In this document: positions 1 through 5,218 of the stretch, one piece after another | Layout: every line of letters begins with the position of its first letter | Numbering within the stretch: the stretch's first letter is position 1 | Origin: Candidatus Omnitrophota bacterium | Lineage (GTDB): Bacteria; Omnitrophota; Gorgyraeia; Velamenicoccales; Velamenicoccaceae | NCBI GenBank assembly: GCA_028717105.1 | Contig: JAQUOM010000110.1 | Location: 1-5,218 of the forward strand | Reading direction: 5' to 3' | Length of the DNA stretch: 5,218 nt | Made by a program: the position numbers and the translations under genes | The notes under the pieces: generated by a model | Seen by the model: the letters and a program-made list of their open reading frames with translations, nothing else | Databases searched by the model: none | What the model was told of the DNA's origin: nothing

Positions 1-464
1 GACGTAAAAGGGCGGACGCCGTCCGAACGTTCCTTATTGGCCAGGGCATTGGCGAAGAGAAGATCCGCAACGTCAGCCGAGGGAAACTTGACGCTGTCGC
101 GCCGGTCACCGACCTGGTCGGTATGCAGAAAGACCGCAACGCTCAATTCATGATCGCGGAAGTCGAAGAAGTCATGATCCCGTATTCCGGCAAGGCGCAA
201 GACGAAGAAACACGGCAACCCCCGGTCATCGAAGACAACGGACCCGCGGAGGACAGTGTCATCGAGAAAGAAATTATCGAGAGCGCCGTTCAAGTCGAAA
301 CGAAAGAATACACGGTAAAGAAAAACGACTCTCTCTGGTCTATTGCGCAGCAAGAGCTCGGCAGCGGCCATCGCTGGAAATATCTCTACGAGCTCAACAG
401 GGATCGCATCAAAAACCCCCATAAACTCCGCGTGGGGACGAGAATCGTCATTCCCGTTGAATGA
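1..464 (+). CDS. OmpA-like domain plus LysM envelope protein, 5'-truncated by window edge
   Basis: The frame is open from base 3 with no start codon needed, so the gene begins before the window; 153 residues are visible. The first ~60 residues (RKRADAVRTFLIGQGIGEEK onward, ending near KDRNAQFMIAEV) match the last helix-strand unit of an OmpA/Pal-type peptidoglycan-binding domain. They include the 'RA-AVR-FL-GI...KI' helix and an arginine where the family has its NRR motif. An acidic linker of ~40 residues follows (rich in E, D and P). The last ~50 residues form one LysM domain, from YTVKKNDSLWSIAQ to VGTRIVIP, ending two residues before the stop. Both domains bind cell-wall glycan or peptide in known families, so a periplasmic or outer-membrane wall-anchoring role is inferred. 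An ATG at 123 lies inside the OmpA-like domain and is unlikely to be the true start. No terminator is visible before the next gene 54 bases on. Confidence 0.85.
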   Translation, partial: RKRADAVRTFLIGQGIGEEKIRNVSRGKLDAVAPVTDLVGMQKDRNAQFMIAEVEEVMIPYSGKAQDEETRQPPVIEDNGPAEDSVIEKEIIESAVQVETKEYTVKKNDSLWSIAQQELGSGHRWKYLYELNRDRIKNPHKLRVGTRIVIPVE

Positions 465-518
465 TATAAAATATCCACCCGGGGCGTCTCTTCGCCGGCG
501 CAAGTTGTACCGACCCCT

Positions 519-1562
519 ATGGGCATATCCAAAGCGATCTGGGAGCGATGCAAGACAAAAGAGCTCAAACGGCTTTCTGAGACGGCGACGTCATTCGGCC
601 TGGGCCCCAAAAACCTTGTTTTCATCGTCACGGACCGGTGCAACTTTTCCTGCCGTCACTGCCTCCGAAGCGCCGATAGAACAAACGACCTGGACCTGGA
701 CCTGGCCAAAAGGATCACCAGAGAAGCAGCGCGTTTCCACTATCACCGCGTCTCCCTGACAGGGGGAGAACCCCTTCTGTACCCGCACCTGCCTGAACTC
801 CTGGAAGACATTTGCGCGCACGACGGATTTTTTTCCGTCGTCTCCAACGGCTTCCTTTTTTCAAAATATCTGGACATCTTCAAGAAACTCCGCCGGCGCA
901 TGTACTTCATCGCCTTCAGCGTCGAAAGCGCCGATCCCCAACAACACGATCATGTCCGCCAGCGCGGTTCCTACGAAAAACTCCTGGAGGCGTTCTCTCT
1001 GTGCCGACGCGAAAAGATCCCGTTCCGCATGGTGACAGCCGTCAGCACGGCAAACTTCGACCAGATCTTCGACATCGCCATGCTGGGCCGTAAAAAAGGC
1101 GCGCAGTGCCTCGCCCTGACGACAGTCCTGCCATGCCCACAGGCGGACCAAAACCAATACGTGCTGGACGCGGCGCGCCGTCAGGAACTGTTTCTGACCA
1201 GCTCAAGCCTCTCAAAGATCACCGGCATCCCCGTTATCCTTGGCGCCGACATTCGCACGCCGAACACGCTCCGGATGTGCGCCGCCATGAACATGAACGA
1301 AGTCACGATCAATGCCAGGGGAGAGATGGTCCAATGCTGCGAGCTGGCTAACTTCGACAATGAAAACGTCCGCTGCCGTTCCCTGGTTACATCGTTAAAA
1401 GACAAGACATTCGCCCAGGCGCTCGACAACCTCTCCGATAGGCTCTCAACCCTGGAACGCAGACGCATCAAAGAATTCCAGGACTCAAAAGACACGGAAC
1501 ACATCGACTTCAACAGCTGTTTCTATTGCGTCCGGGGGATGAGCGCCGGAACATCCGCCTGA
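519..1562 (+). CDS. Radical SAM protein with abbreviated SPASM/twitch-like C-terminus
   Basis: This is a 347-residue radical SAM enzyme. C41, C45 and C48 form the CxxxCxxC motif (CNFSCRHC) that binds the [4Fe-4S] cluster used to cleave S-adenosylmethionine. SLTGGEPLL (GGEP at 82-85) is the SAM-binding strand that follows in the family. The C-terminal third has C254-x13-G-x4-C273, matching the start of the SPASM/twitch motif, then C274, C286 and a CxxC at 334-337. The full SPASM run CxxCx5CxxxC is absent, so a single auxiliary cluster (twitch-like) is more likely than two. The substrate cannot be told from sequence. SPASM/twitch enzymes often modify peptides or proteins, but some act on small molecules. 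ATG 519 is the only reasonable start: the frame upstream runs into the previous gene's stop (same frame), and no ATG, GTG or TTG follows before the cluster motif. No Shine-Dalgarno is seen. The gene lies 25 bases before the small membrane protein and may be co-transcribed with it. Confidence 0.9.
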   Translation: MGISKAIWERCKTKELKRLSETATSFGLGPKNLVFIVTDRCNFSCRHCLRSADRTNDLDLDLAKRITREAARFHYHRVSLTGGEPLLYPHLPELLEDICAHDGFFSVVSNGFLFSKYLDIFKKLRRRMYFIAFSVESADPQQHDHVRQRGSYEKLLEAFSLCRREKIPFRMVTAVSTANFDQIFDIAMLGRKKGAQCLALTTVLPCPQADQNQYVLDAARRQELFLTSSSLSKITGIPVILGADIRTPNTLRMCAAMNMNEVTINARGEMVQCCELANFDNENVRCRSLVTSLKDKTFAQALDNLSDRLSTLERRRIKEFQDSKDTEHIDFNSCFYCVRGMSAGTSA

Positions 1563-1587
1563 CGACAAAAATCCTAACGGTCACCCG

Positions 1588-2082
1588 ATGTCCGATGCGG
1601 TCATTTATGGCCTGAGCCTCCTGTTTTTAGCCTCGATCGTTTTCTGGGCGATCTCGGCTTATGCCGAAATGATCGTCTACAAAACCCTTCGCCAGATCTC
1701 CAGGCTCATCCAGGTCATCCTGAAACACCACGAAGAAACAGCCGGAGACGGCCCCACAGATTATTGCATCGTGGAGGGCCGCTATAAAAATCGATCCGTG
1801 GTCTGCCGTATCAACCGGATCGCCGCGCGGACATTATGGAATTTCAAATTGAGCCTTCATTGCCACCTGGAACCTCTGCGCAGCCCCCTGAGAGACCAGG
1901 AACCCAAAGCCGCCCCCCGCGGGACCCTCGGCAAATCCAGCGACGCCTATTATCCGTCCACCTCGACGACCTGCATCCGGTCCTTTGGGCCCGGCGAACG
2001 CATTTCAGAAGCAGACATCCTGACGATTTTTGAAGACCTGACAAGGGCCGCCGAAATGATAGAAAATCAGTCATCCACTTAA
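1588..2082 (+). CDS. Hypothetical protein with one N-terminal membrane segment
   Basis: I do not recognise this 164-residue protein. Residues ~5-27 (IYGLSLLFLASIVFWAISAY) form one strong hydrophobic helix, followed by a basic amphipathic stretch (KTLRQISRLIQVILKHH), so it is probably anchored in the inner membrane. The middle (GRYKNRSVVCRINR, then WNFKLSLHCHLEPL) looks like a small beta-rich domain. After a proline-, glycine- and basic-rich segment, the C-terminus (GERISEADILTIFEDLTRAA) reads as an amphipathic helix. No catalytic motif or metal site is evident, though cysteines occur in the beta region. ATG 1588 is the only start that includes the membrane segment, and it has no Shine-Dalgarno. 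The 25-base gap from the radical SAM gene suggests one operon; a functional link is only inference. A promoter for the next gene starts immediately after the stop. An overlapping frame over 1836-2033 is taken as a shadow. Confidence 0.7.
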   Translation: MSDAVIYGLSLLFLASIVFWAISAYAEMIVYKTLRQISRLIQVILKHHEETAGDGPTDYCIVEGRYKNRSVVCRINRIAARTLWNFKLSLHCHLEPLRSPLRDQEPKAAPRGTLGKSSDAYYPSTSTTCIRSFGPGERISEADILTIFEDLTRAAEMIENQSST

Positions 2083-2083
2083 A

Positions 2084-2113
2084 TAGACTAAACCCGTATC
2101 ATCATGCTATAAT
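2084..2113 (+). promoter_or_regulatory. Sigma-70-like promoter upstream of the metallopeptidase gene
   Basis: A perfect -10 hexamer TATAAT (2108-2113) is preceded after 18 bases by TAGACT (2084-2089), which matches the -35 consensus TTGACA at four positions. The element starts two bases after the previous gene's stop codon, in a locally AT-rich patch. A transcript would begin near 2119-2121, leaving ~50 bases before the peptidase ATG at 2170 and only a few before an ATG at 2123. This marks the peptidase as a separate transcription unit, although read-through from upstream is not excluded. Confidence 0.6.
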
Positions 2114-2122
2114 AATAAGCCT

Positions 2123-2173
2123 ATGTCTGAACGACCTTCCGATCCCCAAAACAACTTTGGGACGCGCCGATGA
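2123..2173 (+). CDS. Possible 16-codon leader peptide overlapping the peptidase start
   Basis: The ATG at 2123 opens a 16-codon frame reading MSERPSDPQNNFGTRR. Its stop TGA (2171-2173) overlaps the peptidase ATG (2170-2172) as ATGA, the classic arrangement for translational coupling. It would start only about 2-4 bases after the start site predicted from the TATAAT at 2108, so it would be nearly leaderless and has no room for a Shine-Dalgarno. The peptide has no attenuator-like run of one amino acid. A 16-codon open frame can arise by chance, so this is a candidate only. Confidence 0.25.
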   Translation: MSERPSDPQNNFGTRR

Positions 2174-3027
2174 AGGGGATGCGAATTTTCCTGCCGGCAG
2201 CGTTGTTTCTCTTATGCCTGTGCCTTTCTCCGGCCGCGGCGCCGGCCCAGGAATGGGATACGTTCAAGGTAGACCATTTTATTATCTTTCATCAAGACGA
2301 AGAGAGCTTTGCGCGCAAAGTCGGCGAAAAAGCCGAACGATATTACAACTCCATCGCCCACGACATGGGTTATGCCCGCTATTCGAAATTCTGGAGCTGG
2401 GAGAACCGTGTCAAGATCTATATCTATCCCGATAAAGCGGAATATCTTAAAAACACGAACAGCCCGGAATGGACGGAGGGATTAGCGGACTATAAGAATC
2501 GTTCCATCGCCAGCTATGCGGGAAGCGAAAATTTTACGGACAATGTCCTGCCCCATGAAATCGCCCATCTTATCTTCCGCGATTTCGTCGGTTTCAAGGG
2601 CGACATCCCGCTTTGGCTCGACGAAGGTATCGCCCAATGGTGGACGACAAGCCAAAAAAACCAATTGATCCAAAACAGCGCCAAGAAGCTCTACGAACGC
2701 GATGCCATCCTGTCCCTGGATGACATCACGAACTTCAATATCCAAGACATAGGCAACTTCCGCTATGTAAAAAAAGTGCAGACGAAAGACGGTTCGACGG
2801 CCATCCTCATTCTTTCGCCGGAACAACTCATCAACACGTTCTATCTGCAGGCGGCTTCCCTTGTAGGTTTCATGAGGGAACGCTACGGGCAAGACCGCTT
2901 TGCCCGGTTCTGCCGGGACCTGCGCGACGAAAAACCGCTGGAGAAAGCCCTGCAATCGGCGTATGCGGAATACTTCAAAGATTTAAAAGGCCTCGAAAAG
3001 GCCTGGCGCGCCTATCTGGCCAAGTGA
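2170..3027 (+). CDS. Secreted peptidase-MA-like zinc metalloprotein (gluzincin-type HExxH)
   Basis: This 285-residue protein starts with a clear signal peptide: basic MKGMR, a hydrophobic core to about residue 20, and an AxA-type site near APAQ (about residues 24-27). It should therefore be exported. Residues H129-E130-I-A-H133 form the HExxH zinc motif in the context LPHEIAHLIF. E152 in WLDEGIAQWW is the likely third zinc ligand, 19 residues after H133, as in gluzincins. The layout matches the peptidase-MA-like family of small proteins. The C-terminal part (LQAASLVGFMRERYGQDRF, then an ending helical repeat) is also typical of that family. Natural substrates are mostly unknown; a role in envelope protein turnover is inference. 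The start at 2170 has only a weak GGGA upstream. A second ATG at 2179 would still give a signal peptide. The gene has its own promoter and is followed five bases after its stop by an intrinsic terminator, so it looks monocistronic. Confidence 0.85.
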   Translation: MKGMRIFLPAALFLLCLCLSPAAAPAQEWDTFKVDHFIIFHQDEESFARKVGEKAERYYNSIAHDMGYARYSKFWSWENRVKIYIYPDKAEYLKNTNSPEWTEGLADYKNRSIASYAGSENFTDNVLPHEIAHLIFRDFVGFKGDIPLWLDEGIAQWWTTSQKNQLIQNSAKKLYERDAILSLDDITNFNIQDIGNFRYVKKVQTKDGSTAILILSPEQLINTFYLQAASLVGFMRERYGQDRFARFCRDLRDEKPLEKALQSAYAEYFKDLKGLEKAWRAYLAK

Positions 3028-3031
3028 AGTT

Positions 3032-3061
3032 CCGCCGGCAGGAGCCGGCGGCATCTTTTTT
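3032..3061 (+). terminator. Intrinsic terminator after the metallopeptidase gene
   Basis: CCGCCGGC (3032-3039) and GCCGGCGG (3044-3051) form a perfect 8-bp GC-only stem around an AGGA loop. CATC and then six T residues (3056-3061) follow. It begins five bases after the peptidase stop codon. The opposite strand has no T-run after the stem, so it should work only on the + strand. Confidence 0.85.
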
Positions 3062-3178
3062 CTCGATGCCTAGCGAAATCCTGCACCGTCCCGTTATGCG
3101 GGGCTGGTGCAGGGTAACGAAAGATCCCCGCAGGTAAGCGCCGCATATCTTGCTGCGGTAAACACGGAGCGTTGACAA
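3062..3178. other. Gene-free, hairpin-rich stretch, possible structured RNA or leader
   Basis: No convincing gene lies here on either strand. The first hairpin has outer arms CCTGCACC (3080-3087) and GGTGCAGG (3106-3113), a small internal loop, an inner stem CCCG/CGGG (3090-3093, 3099-3102) and a TTATG loop. The second has arms CCGCA (3141-3145) and TGCGG (3154-3158). The sequence GCAGGGTAA (3109-3117) recurs as GCAGGTAA (3130-3137) and as GCGGTAA (3155-3161). The second GCAGG could compete with the first for pairing to CCTGC at 3080-3084. I could not match it to a known riboswitch or RNA family. It could be the 5' leader of the regulator gene, an independent small RNA, or merely a GC-rich spacer. 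Confidence 0.35.
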
Positions 3179-3224
3179 CAAAAAAGGGATGCCCCGGCCG
3201 GCAAACGAATGATAGGCCGGCATC
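3179..3224 (-). terminator. Possible minus-strand intrinsic terminator upstream of the regulator gene
   Basis: On the minus strand GATGCCGGCC (3224 down to 3215) pairs with GGCC-(GG)-GGCATC (3199 down to 3188). This gives 10 base pairs with a two-base bulge and a 15-base loop, followed by CC and then six T residues (3185-3180). That is the form of an intrinsic terminator for transcripts coming from the right. No minus-strand gene is supported on the right, so it may stop antisense transcripts. Read on the + strand, it is simply a hairpin in the regulator gene's leader, covering an unlikely ATG at 3209. Confidence 0.4.
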
Positions 3225-3268
3225 AGGCAAAAATACCCCCTGAGAACGCTCATAACCATCCTCTTGCC

Positions 3269-4753
3269 ATGCCATACCATCTCTTGATCGTAGACGACGA
3301 CAGGGAATACAGGGAATCATTCCGCGACCTTTTCGAAGACTTCCACATCCTGGAAGCCTCAAACGGCCAGGAAGCCCTGGACATCATCAGGAAACCCCAC
3401 GACCTCGATCTTGTCGTCCTCGATGAAAAAATGCCTGGCCTCACCGGAACGCAGATCCTCAGGGAAATCAAGAGAATTGATCCCGACGTCCGGACGATCA
3501 TCTTGACAGCCCAGGGCTCCGAAGAAACGGCGGCCCAGGCCCTGCGCGGAAAAGCGGAAGACTATCTCCAGAAATCCCTGCCTTTTGAAACGATCGAACG
3601 ACGCGTCAGGATCCTGGCTGAAAGCATCAAGAAACCGGAAAAAACCCTCAAAGGGGGTATCCGGGACAAGATCGACCAAATGAAATACTTCGCACAGAAA
3701 AATTACCATAAGAATATCCGGTTAGACGACCTGGCCCAGCGGCTTTTTTTAAGCCAGAAATATTTAAGCAAAATCTTCAGGCAATATACGGGCATAACCT
3801 ACAATGAATACAAGATCAAGGTCAAGATCGAAAAGGCCAGGGAACTTTTGAAAAAAAAGGATTTCAATATCTACAGGATCGCCGAAAACATGGGCTACCA
3901 GAACACAGAATCTTTCATCCGCATTTTTGAAAGAGAAACAGGGTATACGCCCACTCAATACCGCGAACAAGCCAGAAAAAAGAACGATACCGCAGAACGG
4001 CAGAACCCGTTTTCCCGCGAAAGCACCGGGAAGAAAAAAGAGGGTCGCACCCGTTTAAAAACTCTTCCGGAGAAGAACGCGCCGGGAACGATCGATCGAC
4101 ACATGGCTTTCCTTGGACACGAGATCCGCGGCCCCCTGGCGACAATACGCGCAACCACGTTCCGGCTCAAAAAGAAAAAAATCCCTGCGGATATGGCGGC
4201 CGACGTCGAGAAGATCGAACGGATGGTCACGGAAACCGACAGGATCGTCGCCAATATGATTTCTTTTGCCGGGAACGCAGATCCCCGCCCCGAGAAAACA
4301 TCCGTTTCCGGCGCCATCGCGGAAGCGCTGCGCTATCTGGAGGGAATCATCCGCAGCAAGAATATAACGGTCACCCAAAAACAGAAAAAGAACAAGGATG
4401 TCTTCCTGTATACGGACCGCGCATCCTTGATCCACGTCCTGACAAATATCATCCATAACGCCGCGACGGCCACAAAAGAAAACAAAGGCAGGATCGTTAT
4501 AGAAACACAGGACAAAGGGTCCGGCTGTGTCACGATCCGCGTATCGGATAATGGGCATGGCATCGAAAAAAAAGACCTCGACCGCATTTTTATACCTTTT
4601 GTTACGGCAGAAAGCAAAGGAACAGGGCTCGGCCTGGCGGTCTGCCGCAAGCTTGTCCAACGGCTCAAAGGCAATATCTCCATTGCCAGTCGTTCCGGCA
4701 AGAAGACTTGCGTAACTCTTGATTTTCGCCCAACAGCCGGCCGCACCCCGTAA
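3269..4753 (+). CDS. Receiver – AraC-type HTH – sensor-less histidine kinase fusion regulator
   Basis: This 494-residue soluble protein joins both halves of a two-component system. Residues 1-120 form a receiver with acidic D9/D10, phospho-acceptor D52 (VVLDEKMPG), T80 and K102 all present. Residues ~130-235 form an AraC/XylS DNA-binding region with two helix-turn-helix units (LDDLAQRLFLSQKYLSKIF; IYRIAENMGYQNTESFIRIF), ending GYTPTQYRE. A lysine- and arginine-rich linker (236-275) follows. H284 in FLGHEIRGPLATI is the HisKA phospho-donor. The ATPase domain has N393/N397 (N-box), D427-N-G-H-G (G1) and G451-TGLGL (G2). No sensor domain or membrane segment is visible. The start at 3269 begins MPYHLLIVDDD directly at the receiver fold. 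An in-frame ATG at 3209 adds 20 residues unlike any receiver and lies in a hairpin. No Shine-Dalgarno is seen at either. An autophosphorylating kinase feeding its own or a partner's receiver to control DNA binding is inferred. The target genes are unknown; pncB downstream has its own promoter. Confidence 0.92.
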   Translation: MPYHLLIVDDDREYRESFRDLFEDFHILEASNGQEALDIIRKPHDLDLVVLDEKMPGLTGTQILREIKRIDPDVRTIILTAQGSEETAAQALRGKAEDYLQKSLPFETIERRVRILAESIKKPEKTLKGGIRDKIDQMKYFAQKNYHKNIRLDDLAQRLFLSQKYLSKIFRQYTGITYNEYKIKVKIEKARELLKKKDFNIYRIAENMGYQNTESFIRIFERETGYTPTQYREQARKKNDTAERQNPFSRESTGKKKEGRTRLKTLPEKNAPGTIDRHMAFLGHEIRGPLATIRATTFRLKKKKIPADMAADVEKIERMVTETDRIVANMISFAGNADPRPEKTSVSGAIAEALRYLEGIIRSKNITVTQKQKKNKDVFLYTDRASLIHVLTNIIHNAATATKENKGRIVIETQDKGSGCVTIRVSDNGHGIEKKDLDRIFIPFVTAESKGTGLGLAVCRKLVQRLKGNISIASRSGKKTCVTLDFRPTAGRTP

Positions 4754-4811
4754 AGGCACCAACCGCACGCTCTTCTTTTGGCGTCGCAACTCCAACAAAG
4801 ACCTTACCGGA

Positions 4812-4840
4812 TCCCCTGTCCTGCGCCACAGGACAGGGGA
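4812..4840. repeat. Perfect 12-bp inverted repeat between regulator and pncB
   Basis: TCCCCTGTCCTG (4812-4823) and CAGGACAGGGGA (4829-4840) are exact reverse complements around a CGCCA loop. It is by far the strongest hairpin in this 197-base gap. No T-run follows on either strand (AAAACAG on +, ATCCGG on -), so it is not a textbook intrinsic terminator. It lies 58 bases after the regulator stop and about 30 bases before the predicted pncB -35. It may be a 3'-end stabilising or termination structure for the regulator mRNA, or a protein-binding palindrome acting on pncB. Confidence 0.75.
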
Positions 4841-4870
4841 AAACAGTCAGTTAGAGAAGGAAACAACCCC

Positions 4871-4899
4871 TTGATCGACGAAACCCGTTGATTCATAAT
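4871..4899 (+). promoter_or_regulatory. Sigma-70-like promoter for pncB
   Basis: TTGATC (4871-4876) and CATAAT (4894-4899) are separated by exactly 17 bases. They match the -35 at four of six positions and the -10 at five of six. Transcription would start near 4906, giving a leader of about 45 bases that includes a small GCGG-AACG-CCGC hairpin (4908-4919) before the Shine-Dalgarno. This suggests pncB is transcribed independently of the regulator gene. Confidence 0.6.
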
Positions 4900-4938
4900 A
4901 AAAAACTGCGGAACGCCGCGCGCTTTCTTAAATGGACC

Positions 4939-4943
4939 GGAGG
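4939..4943 (+). promoter_or_regulatory. Strong Shine-Dalgarno of pncB
   Basis: GGAGG lies seven bases before ATG 4951 and fixes that start. It is the only strong ribosome binding site in the window; the other complete genes have none or a weak one. Confidence 0.8.
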
Positions 4944-4950
4944 CAAGGAA

Positions 4951-5218
4951 ATGGACAAGAGGCACTTGGCAGATGGCATCCTGTTTACGGATTTTTATCA
5001 GCTCACCATGGCCCAGCTTTTTTACCGTAACGGCCTCCATCAAAAAACAGCCCAGTTCGATTATTTCTTCCGCCGCTATCCCGATTACGGAGAACACAGG
5101 GCGGGATATTGTATCTGCGCGGGATTAGAAAACCTCCTGGAATGGATGGAGAAGTCACGCTTCGGCAAAGTAGAGATCCAATGCCTGCGGAACCAAAAAG
5201 GAAGGGCAGGGGAGCGTC
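4951..5218 (+). CDS. pncB: Nicotinate phosphoribosyltransferase, 3' end beyond window
   Basis: The 89 visible residues are the N-terminus of a nicotinate phosphoribosyltransferase. This enzyme joins nicotinate and PRPP, with ATP hydrolysis, to give nicotinate mononucleotide in NAD salvage. LFTDFYQLTMAQLFYRNGL (residues 11-29) is the family's signature start. AQFDYFFRRYP (34-44), the AGLENLLEWME segment (57-67) and QKGRAGER at the window edge fit the family too. The protein normally runs past 400 residues, so only about a fifth is present; the catalytic phosphoribosyl-binding part lies outside. ATG 4951 is set by the GGAGG seven bases upstream. A later Met at residue 20 lies inside the conserved block and is rejected. 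The gene has its own predicted promoter. The upstream neighbour is a regulator, but nothing in the sequence shows that it controls this gene. Confidence 0.9.
   Translation, partial: MDKRHLADGILFTDFYQLTMAQLFYRNGLHQKTAQFDYFFRRYPDYGEHRAGYCICAGLENLLEWMEKSRFGKVEIQCLRNQKGRAGER

Noticed and set aside
463..475. GATAT-AAA-ATATC inverted repeat after the LysM gene
   Set aside because: The arms are only five bases in an AT-rich patch, there is no -35 partner at proper spacing for TATAAA, and no terminator features.
687..704. Three tandem GACCTG hexamers in the radical SAM gene
   Set aside because: They encode an ordinary Asp-Leu repeat at residues 57-62 between the cluster motif and GGEP. Three units give no sign of an expanding repeat.
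343..759. 138-codon + strand frame bridging the LysM and radical SAM genes
   Set aside because: It overlaps the LysM domain and the radical SAM cluster motif in another frame, is low-complexity in character, and matches nothing.
2482..2955. 157-codon minus-strand open frame
   Set aside because: It lies entirely within the metallopeptidase gene on the other strand, which has a signal peptide and zinc motif. The antisense product is featureless.
3071..3118. Words resembling 23S rRNA (TAGCGAAAT ... CCTGCACC ... TAACGA)
   Set aside because: The words resemble a conserved 23S segment, but the sequence between and around them does not. The region is too short, so this is not an rRNA gene or fragment I can support.
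3172..3177. Perfect -35-like TTGACA upstream of the regulator
   Set aside because: At 16-18 bases downstream the sequence is GC-rich (CCCGGCC) with no -10 element, so I do not call a promoter.
3012..3362. Minus-strand open frames across the intergenic region
   Set aside because: They cross the + strand terminator and run into the regulator's receiver domain, with no protein motif. They are best explained as shadows in a GC-balanced spacer.
4055..4798. Long (247-codon) open frame on the minus strand
   Set aside because: It is antisense to the kinase part of the regulator, whose motifs are complete. The minus-strand protein has no recognisable domain or signal.

Overview
All supported genes lie on the + strand: two run off the window edges and four are complete. 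The proteins look like those of a diderm (Gram-negative type) bacterium: an OmpA-like peptidoglycan-binding domain fused to LysM, an exported metalloprotein, and promoters of the sigma-70 kind. Low use of Shine-Dalgarno sequences and the OmpA–LysM arrangement would suit a little-studied phylum such as Omnitrophota or a relative. That placement is an impression from reading, not a result.

Layout. (1) 1-464: C-terminal part of an OmpA-like plus LysM envelope protein. (2) 519-1562: a radical SAM enzyme with a shortened SPASM/twitch-like C-terminal cysteine set. (3) 1588-2082: a small protein with one N-terminal membrane segment and no recognised domain. These three are closely spaced and could form one transcript. 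(4) A sigma-70-like promoter follows the third stop and drives a secreted HExxH (gluzincin-type) peptidase-MA-like protein at 2170-3027. A 16-codon, nearly leaderless mini-ORF may precede it, overlapping its start as ATGA. A clear intrinsic terminator closes this unit at 3032-3061. (5) 3062-3268 has no gene but is rich in hairpins, including one that reads as an intrinsic terminator on the minus strand. (6) 3269-4753 encodes a receiver – AraC-type DNA-binding – histidine kinase protein in one continuous frame. (7) 4754-4950 holds a perfect 12-bp inverted repeat, a good promoter and the window's only strong Shine-Dalgarno. These precede the 5' part of a nicotinate phosphoribosyltransferase gene (4951 to the window end).

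The genes do not form one obvious pathway. The left half is envelope-related or unknown, and the right half is regulation followed by NAD salvage. The most unusual item is the regulator at 3269-4753. It carries a complete receiver, a complete DNA-binding region and a complete but sensor-less kinase in one soluble polypeptide, with the output domain between receiver and kinase. This differs from the usual hybrid order of sensor, kinase, receiver, AraC. The structured non-coding stretch just upstream of it is the second thing to examine.
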